27,105 bases of DNA. Origin: a virus. The notes under the pieces were generated by a model. That model saw nothing but the letters and a program-made list of their open reading frames with translations. It was not told the DNA's origin and did no database searches. A program made the position numbers and the translations under genes. The stretch is taken from positions 1 to 27,105 of IMG/VR virus record IMGVR_UViG_3300046327_000091. One strand, 5' to 3'. Positions 23,239 through 27,105 of this stretch are shown here, in pieces; position 1 is the first letter of the stretch, and the number at the start of each line of letters is the position of its first letter.

Positions 23239-23433
23239 ATGAAAGATAAATTAAAACTAACAAGTGTTAAAATACACAAAGATCTATCTGAAAATTTTAA
23301 GGTAGAAAGCGCAAGGACAGGGTTATCATTACAAAAATTTGTAAATAGAACTATTCATCTGTACTTAACCGATCCGGAATTTCAAGTTAAAATGTTGACT
23401 TACAACAACTTAGCAACTAGTGGAAGTCTATAA
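23239..23433 (+). CDS. Ribbon-helix-helix (Arc/MetJ-type) DNA-binding protein
   Basis: A 64-residue protein with the pattern of a ribbon-helix-helix dimer: a beta strand with alternating residues (LKLTSVKIHKDL, ~5-16), helix A (SENFKVESARTG), a turn, and helix B (SLQKFVNRTIHLYL, ~30-43). Such proteins bind operators as dimers, often repressing their own gene, and a palindrome lies directly upstream. The C-terminal ~17 residues are an extra tail. No toxin gene is adjacent, so a toxin-antitoxin role is not supported. Confidence 0.65.
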   Translation: MKDKLKLTSVKIHKDLSENFKVESARTGLSLQKFVNRTIHLYLTDPEFQVKMLTYNNLATSGSL

Positions 23434-23449
23434 CAAATAAAAACAAATA

Positions 23450-24889
23450 ATGAAAGCAGGTTATATTAAAAAAGAAGACAGGAAGAAAATCCTCTTCATA
23501 GGGGATGATATTAGGTTTTTCTCAGGTATCGCAACTATCTCTAGGGAGTTAGTATTAGGGACAGCTCATTCATTTAACTACGCTTGTATAGGTGGAGCCA
23601 TAGATCATCCAGATAAGAATAAGAGGATGGATCTATCTGAATCTACAAACGAGATCTCAGGAGTCCCAGATTCATCAGTTATACTGTACCCTACTAACGG
23701 ATATGGAACCCCAGATCTGATAAGACAGTTAATTAGTATAGAAAAACCTGATTTACTTGTATTCATTACGGATCCTAGATACTACGAGTGGTTATTCAAA
23801 ATAGAACAGGAAATTAGGAAGACTATTCCCATGGTCTATATAAACATCTGGGATTGTGAGCCGGCTCCATTATACAACAAGAATTACTACAGGTCTTGTG
23901 ATACACTGCTATCTATCTCTAAGCAAACAAAGATCCTAAACGAAGTTGTTTTAGGAGAGTATGCTAAGGATAAGACTATCAAATATTTTCCACATGGTAT
24001 TAATGAGAACAACTTCTTTCCTATAAAAGAATGGCATGATCTATATCCTAAGCTGGTAGAGTTTAAAACAAGTTTGCTTAAAGGAAAACCTTACGAATTT
24101 GTATTGCTATTCAATAGTAGAAACATTAGGAGGAAGTCCATTCCAGATACTATATTAGCGTTCAGACATTTTTTAGATCAGTTGCCTTCGGAGAAAGCAG
24201 ATAAGTGTTGTTTAGTACTCCATACTCACAAAGTAGATGATAACGGTACAGACTTACCAGTAGTAATTGATTTATTTATGGGAGACAGGAAAGATCAGGT
24301 AATCTTCTCTGATCCTGGAGCAGGAGTAGAGTATATGAATATGCTATACAACTCTGCAGATGCTACAATACTTTTATCCTCCAATGAAGGATGGGGACTG
24401 TCTCTTACTGAATCAATGATGTGTGGTAGGATGATTATTGCAAATGTAACCGGTGGCATGCAAGATCAAATGAGGTTTGAAGATGAGAATGGAAAATGGA
24501 TCGAGTTTGATGAATCCTTTTGCACTAATCACTTGGGAAGATATAAGAAGTGTGGAGAGTGGGCTATACCAGTATTCCCTGCCGGTATTAGTATCCAAGG
24601 ATCTCCTCCAACACCGTACATCTCAGATGATAGAGTAGACTTTAGAGATGCCTCTAAAGCAATCATGGATATGTACAATATGGGAGCAGAGGAGAGAGAT
24701 AGTAAAGGATTGAAAGCAAGGGAGTGGGTAACATCTTCTGAATCTATGATGAGCGCTAGCAGCATGTCAAAGAACTTCATTGAAGCTATTCAGGAAACTT
24801 TAAACAACTGGAAACCTAGGGGCAGATTCCATATTAAAAAAATAGAGGATAGGCCATTGAAAACTCTAAAACATTATATATCTTTGTAA
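23450..24889 (+). CDS. GT-B glycosyltransferase (family 4-like)
   Basis: A 479-residue sugar transferase with two Rossmann-like halves. The N-terminal half begins KKILFIGDDIRFFSGIATISREL, with the Gly-rich acceptor-side loop. FPHGINENNFFP (~180) and VLLFNSRNIRRKS mark the linker and donor-binding half. NEGWGLSLTES carries the EX7E pair (Glu313, Glu321) that contacts the nucleotide-sugar, followed by CGRMIIANVTGG. The substrate cannot be read from sequence; DNA-base, virion or host-surface glycosylation are the options. It starts 16 bases after the ribbon-helix-helix gene and is followed by a second, different glycosyltransferase. Confidence 0.8.
   Translation: MKAGYIKKEDRKKILFIGDDIRFFSGIATISRELVLGTAHSFNYACIGGAIDHPDKNKRMDLSESTNEISGVPDSSVILYPTNGYGTPDLIRQLISIEKPDLLVFITDPRYYEWLFKIEQEIRKTIPMVYINIWDCEPAPLYNKNYYRSCDTLLSISKQTKILNEVVLGEYAKDKTIKYFPHGINENNFFPIKEWHDLYPKLVEFKTSLLKGKPYEFVLLFNSRNIRRKSIPDTILAFRHFLDQLPSEKADKCCLVLHTHKVDDNGTDLPVVIDLFMGDRKDQVIFSDPGAGVEYMNMLYNSADATILLSSNEGWGLSLTESMMCGRMIIANVTGGMQDQMRFEDENGKWIEFDESFCTNHLGRYKKCGEWAIPVFPAGISIQGSPPTPYISDDRVDFRDASKAIMDMYNMGAEERDSKGLKAREWVTSSESMMSASSMSKNFIEAIQETLNNWKPRGRFHIKKIEDRPLKTLKHYISL
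24856..24886 (+). promoter_or_regulatory. Possible Bacteroidota-type promoter for the second glycosyltransferase
   Basis: ATTG (24856-24859), 19 bases, then TATCTTTG (24879-24886). The element overlaps the last codons of the first glycosyltransferase and lies 12 bases before the next ATG. Because it is inside coding sequence, chance occurrence is possible. Confidence 0.45.
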
Positions 24890-24898
24890 TCAATTGTT

Positions 24899-26164
24899 AT
24901 GAATAAACTTACATGTGTTGTTTCTTGTCCGATAGATATTATTTCAGGATATGGATCCCGTAGCCGTGATTTTGTAAAAGCTTTGATCAAAGCCAAGGGA
25001 GATGAGTGGGATGTACGTATACTTTCTCAGAGATGGGGTGAATGCCCTTATGGAGCTTTAAGCAGAAGTATACCTGAAGATTTAGATTTAATCAATAGGG
25101 TAATCACTCAAATGGATGCACAGCCTGACATTTGGTTTCAGATTACAGTTGCTAATGAATTTCAGCCTGTAGGAAAGGTTAGCATTGGGGTATCTGCATT
25201 GGTAGAAACTACAATACTGCCAGCTGAACTACTAGAAGGTTTGAATAGAATGAACTTTAATATTGTGTCTTCTAACTTTGTTAGAGACGTAGCTAGGAAT
25301 ACTAGCTTTGATAAGCTTGATTCTAACACCAAGCAAAAGCAAGAAACTATTAATTTAACTAAACATATTGAAGTTTTATTTGAAGGTGTAGACACAAACA
25401 AGTATAAAAGATTAGAAACTTCTAACTTTGATCTATCTGAAATAAAAGAAGAGTTTTGTTTCTTGACTGTGGCACACTGGTTGACTGGAGATGTAGGTGA
25501 GGATAGGAAACAATTAACTACTCTTATTAGGGCATTCCTTACAGCCTTTAAAGATAAAAAGAAACGACCAGCTCTTATTCTTAAGACTAGTCTAGCAGGA
25601 TTTAGTATTATAGAAGAAGAGAAAATACTAGACAATCTAGATATTATTAGGAAGAGTGTTGGAGGAGATATGCCAAACATTTATCTATTGTATGGTGAGT
25701 TGACTGAGGAAGAGATGAATCATTTATACAACCATGAGAAGGTAAAAGCCTTTGCCCTGGTAGGCAACGAAGGATTTGGCAGACCATATCTAGAGTTCTC
25801 AGCAGCATCTAGCAAACCTATCATAGCATCTCCTTTTAGTGGACATACTGATTTTCTAAACGAAGAGTATAATATTTTTGTACAGGGCAGAGTGGAGCAG
25901 ATACACCCGTCAGCAGCTAATCAATTTTTAATAAAGGAGGCTAGCTGGTTTAAAGCAGATCATAAATCAACAGAAGATTCTTTAAAAGCTGTGTATGAGA
26001 ACTATAATAAATACGTAGACAATGCAAAACGCCAAGGACACCAATCAAGAACTCAGTTTAGTTTTGATAAGATGGTAGAAAAACTATCTGAGATACTTGA
26101 GAAGAACGTTCCCAAGTTGAGCGTTCCTCAAATGATAAAACTTCCAAAGCTTAAAACTTTATAG
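24899..26164 (+). CDS. Second GT-B glycosyltransferase
   Basis: A 421-residue protein with a family 4-like donor-binding half: VLFEGVDTNKYKRL (~162-175), FLTVAHWLTGDVGEDRKQL, the EX7E motif in NEGFGRPYLEF (Glu291, Glu299) and PIIASPFSGHTDFL. The N-terminal half opens CPIDIISGYGSRSRDFVKALI, an acceptor-side glycine loop. It differs clearly from the enzyme at 23450, so the two probably act in sequence or on different sugars. It starts in TTGTTATG ten bases after the first enzyme, under a possible promoter. The acceptor is unknown. Confidence 0.8.
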   Translation: MNKLTCVVSCPIDIISGYGSRSRDFVKALIKAKGDEWDVRILSQRWGECPYGALSRSIPEDLDLINRVITQMDAQPDIWFQITVANEFQPVGKVSIGVSALVETTILPAELLEGLNRMNFNIVSSNFVRDVARNTSFDKLDSNTKQKQETINLTKHIEVLFEGVDTNKYKRLETSNFDLSEIKEEFCFLTVAHWLTGDVGEDRKQLTTLIRAFLTAFKDKKKRPALILKTSLAGFSIIEEEKILDNLDIIRKSVGGDMPNIYLLYGELTEEEMNHLYNHEKVKAFALVGNEGFGRPYLEFSAASSKPIIASPFSGHTDFLNEEYNIFVQGRVEQIHPSAANQFLIKEASWFKADHKSTEDSLKAVYENYNKYVDNAKRQGHQSRTQFSFDKMVEKLSEILEKNVPKLSVPQMIKLPKLKTL

Positions 26165-26165
26165 T

Positions 26166-26642
26166 ATGACAAGTAAAGAATTTGTAATATGGATGAAGGG
26201 TTTTACAGAAGCTTGTAATGATTATACTGCTACACCAAAGCAATGGGATCGCATCAAGGAAGTATTAGAAGAGGTAGATGATAATCCTGGAATAGATGTT
26301 GAGATTGATGATTGGAAACCAGAACGCGATATATTTAGAAACCCTTCTTACCCTCCTCCTATGGGCCCTTATACAGCCCCTTATTGGCCATTGGGGACTC
26401 CAGGATGGATACAAAATCCAGGAACTACTTCAGCTACAGTAATCTCAGGATCAGGCTCTATAACAACCTCAGGATCAAGTAACACGTTCACAACCACTGA
26501 TGGAGCCCATTCAGTAACAGTATGGAACGATAAGATGGGGAACTGGCATTATACCAACTACCCAGAAGGGTTCGGATATTTTACAAACAGCACATTGAGT
26601 AAAACAACTCCAGACGATACAAAAAAACAATTATTAGATTAA
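26166..26642 (+). CDS. Phage protein with conserved N-terminal helix domain and Ser/Thr/Gly-rich region
   Basis: A 158-residue protein. Residues 1-38 (TSKEFVIWMKGF, TPKQWDRIKEVLEEV) are a short helical domain I recognise from many phage genomes but which has no assigned function. Then come a Pro/Tyr-rich linker (~52-80), a stretch rich in Ser, Thr and Gly (~87-120) and a beta-like HSVTVWNDKMGNWHYTNYP. The lower-complexity C-terminal part resembles a surface-exposed or structural appendage. It begins one base after the second glycosyltransferase stop, so its Ser/Thr region could be a glycan acceptor, which is speculative. Confidence 0.6.
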   Translation: MTSKEFVIWMKGFTEACNDYTATPKQWDRIKEVLEEVDDNPGIDVEIDDWKPERDIFRNPSYPPPMGPYTAPYWPLGTPGWIQNPGTTSATVISGSGSITTSGSSNTFTTTDGAHSVTVWNDKMGNWHYTNYPEGFGYFTNSTLSKTTPDDTKKQLLD

Positions 26643-26643
26643 T

Positions 26644-27087
26644 ATGCAAGATCAATTAACAACCTGCCGAAAATGTAAGAGTCCATTATGTTACGAACGT
26701 CATAATGATGGAGTAGTGAGCTGGGACTGTTTACAATGTGGATTTACCACAAATACTTTACTGCTTCAAAATACAGAAACTGTAGTATCATATGAATCCA
26801 TGATTCCAAATTTGTTTAGGGACATCAAGTATCTAGACGAGGATGGGTTTGTATGGTATCCAACAACTATAACTAAAGAAGGTATAGGTATTGTATTTGC
26901 AGATGGTAGCTCTAAAGATAATTGGAAGTGGGCTTTTGCTCCTCATATTCCTGTGACTGAGGAAGAGAAGGAAAGATTTAAGAAAGCGGATGGAACATAC
27001 CACCAATACAAAACAGATATGAAACATGTTCTTCATTTTGATCAAGAATATTTCTCAAGGGCTTTAGAAGCCGCAGGATTAATTTAA
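26644..27087 (+). CDS. Zinc-ribbon protein conserved in T4-like marine phages
   Basis: A 147-residue protein. The N-terminal zinc ribbon is TCRKCKSP (Cys8, Cys11) and DCLQCGF (Cys29, Cys32). The remainder has GFVWYPTTITKEGIGIVFADG, SKDNWKWAFAPHIPVTEEEKE and a final helix DQEYFSRALEAAGLI. This two-part architecture recurs in cyanophage and other marine T4-like genomes as an unnamed protein. It starts one base after the preceding stop. No enzymatic residues stand out; binding nucleic acid or protein through the ribbon is plausible only. Confidence 0.7.
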   Translation: MQDQLTTCRKCKSPLCYERHNDGVVSWDCLQCGFTTNTLLLQNTETVVSYESMIPNLFRDIKYLDEDGFVWYPTTITKEGIGIVFADGSSKDNWKWAFAPHIPVTEEEKERFKKADGTYHQYKTDMKHVLHFDQEYFSRALEAAGLI

Positions 27088-27091
27088 TTTT

Positions 27092-27105
27092 ATGGTACCT
27101 ATATC
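27092..27105 (+). CDS. Possible start of a further gene, cut by the window end
   Basis: An ATG at 27092, four bases after the previous stop, opens M-V-P-I before the window ends. The spacing fits the tightly packed layout, but nothing can be said about the product. Confidence 0.25.

Noticed and set aside
23239-23433. Antitoxin of a toxin-antitoxin pair
   Set aside because: The ribbon-helix-helix fold fits, but the neighbours are a nuclease of another type and a glycosyltransferase; no toxin-like gene is adjacent.
5960-26000. Many open frames of 60-170 codons on the minus strand (for example 11400-11753, 20817-21248, 25162-25680)
   Set aside because: They lie opposite strongly supported + strand genes, show no recognisable domains, and are rich in Ser, Leu, Ile and Phe as expected for antisense readings of AT-rich genes.
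1-27105. tRNA genes, insertion sequences, attachment sites
   Set aside because: The intergenic gaps are too short and none showed a cloverleaf, terminal repeats or transposase motifs.

Overview
This window reads as part of the genome of a lytic tailed phage, most likely a contractile-tailed (T4-like) virus of a Bacteroidota host. Every supported gene is on the + strand and genes are tightly packed: intergenic gaps are mostly under 60 bases and the largest is about 110, so no stretch of 300 bases lacks a gene. The DNA is AT-rich. Host assignment rests on promoters. Several gaps hold the Bacteroidota housekeeping pattern TAnnTTTG, two of them with TTTG 19-21 bases upstream, and Shine-Dalgarno sequences are largely absent. 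No integrase, tRNA, CRISPR array or recognisable defence system was seen.

Layout. (1) 1-6219: tail/baseplate module. It holds the end of a probable tape-measure-type protein, a tube-initiator-like structural protein, a gp53/LysM-like wedge protein, a 1099-residue hub-like protein and a small structural protein. (2) 6247-8049: a divergent stand-alone family A DNA polymerase with its own promoter, and an unknown gene. (3) 8107-12453: replication/recombination operon with a gp32-like SSB, a UvsX/RecA recombinase, a FEN/RNase H-type 5' nuclease and a DnaB/gp41-type helicase, ended by a hairpin terminator. (4) 12562-16235: B12-dependent (class II) ribonucleotide reductase, a free-standing HNH endonuclease, several small genes and a MazG-type pyrophosphohydrolase. 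(5) 16251-19501: the main Pol I-type replicase (3'-5' exonuclease plus polymerase) followed by a second HNH endonuclease with NUMOD-type modules. (6) 19557-23433: chaperonin operon (GroES, an 83-residue unknown protein, GroEL), a zinc ribbon, a coiled coil, a Cas4/RecB-like nuclease and a ribbon-helix-helix protein. (7) 23450-27087: two GT-B glycosyltransferases and two conserved small phage-type proteins.

How it works together: the nucleotide genes (RNR, MazG) supply dNTPs. Pol I, helicase, SSB and the 5' nuclease would form a replisome that mixes a Pol I-type polymerase with T4-like accessory factors, with UvsX and the RecB-like nuclease for recombination. GroES/GroEL would fold virion or replication proteins.

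The most interesting points are the second family A polymerase lacking normal exonuclease motifs, the inverted repeats placed at the start codons of both HNH genes and two other genes, the unknown gene translationally coupled between groES and groEL, and a recurrent GTT-ATG start context.
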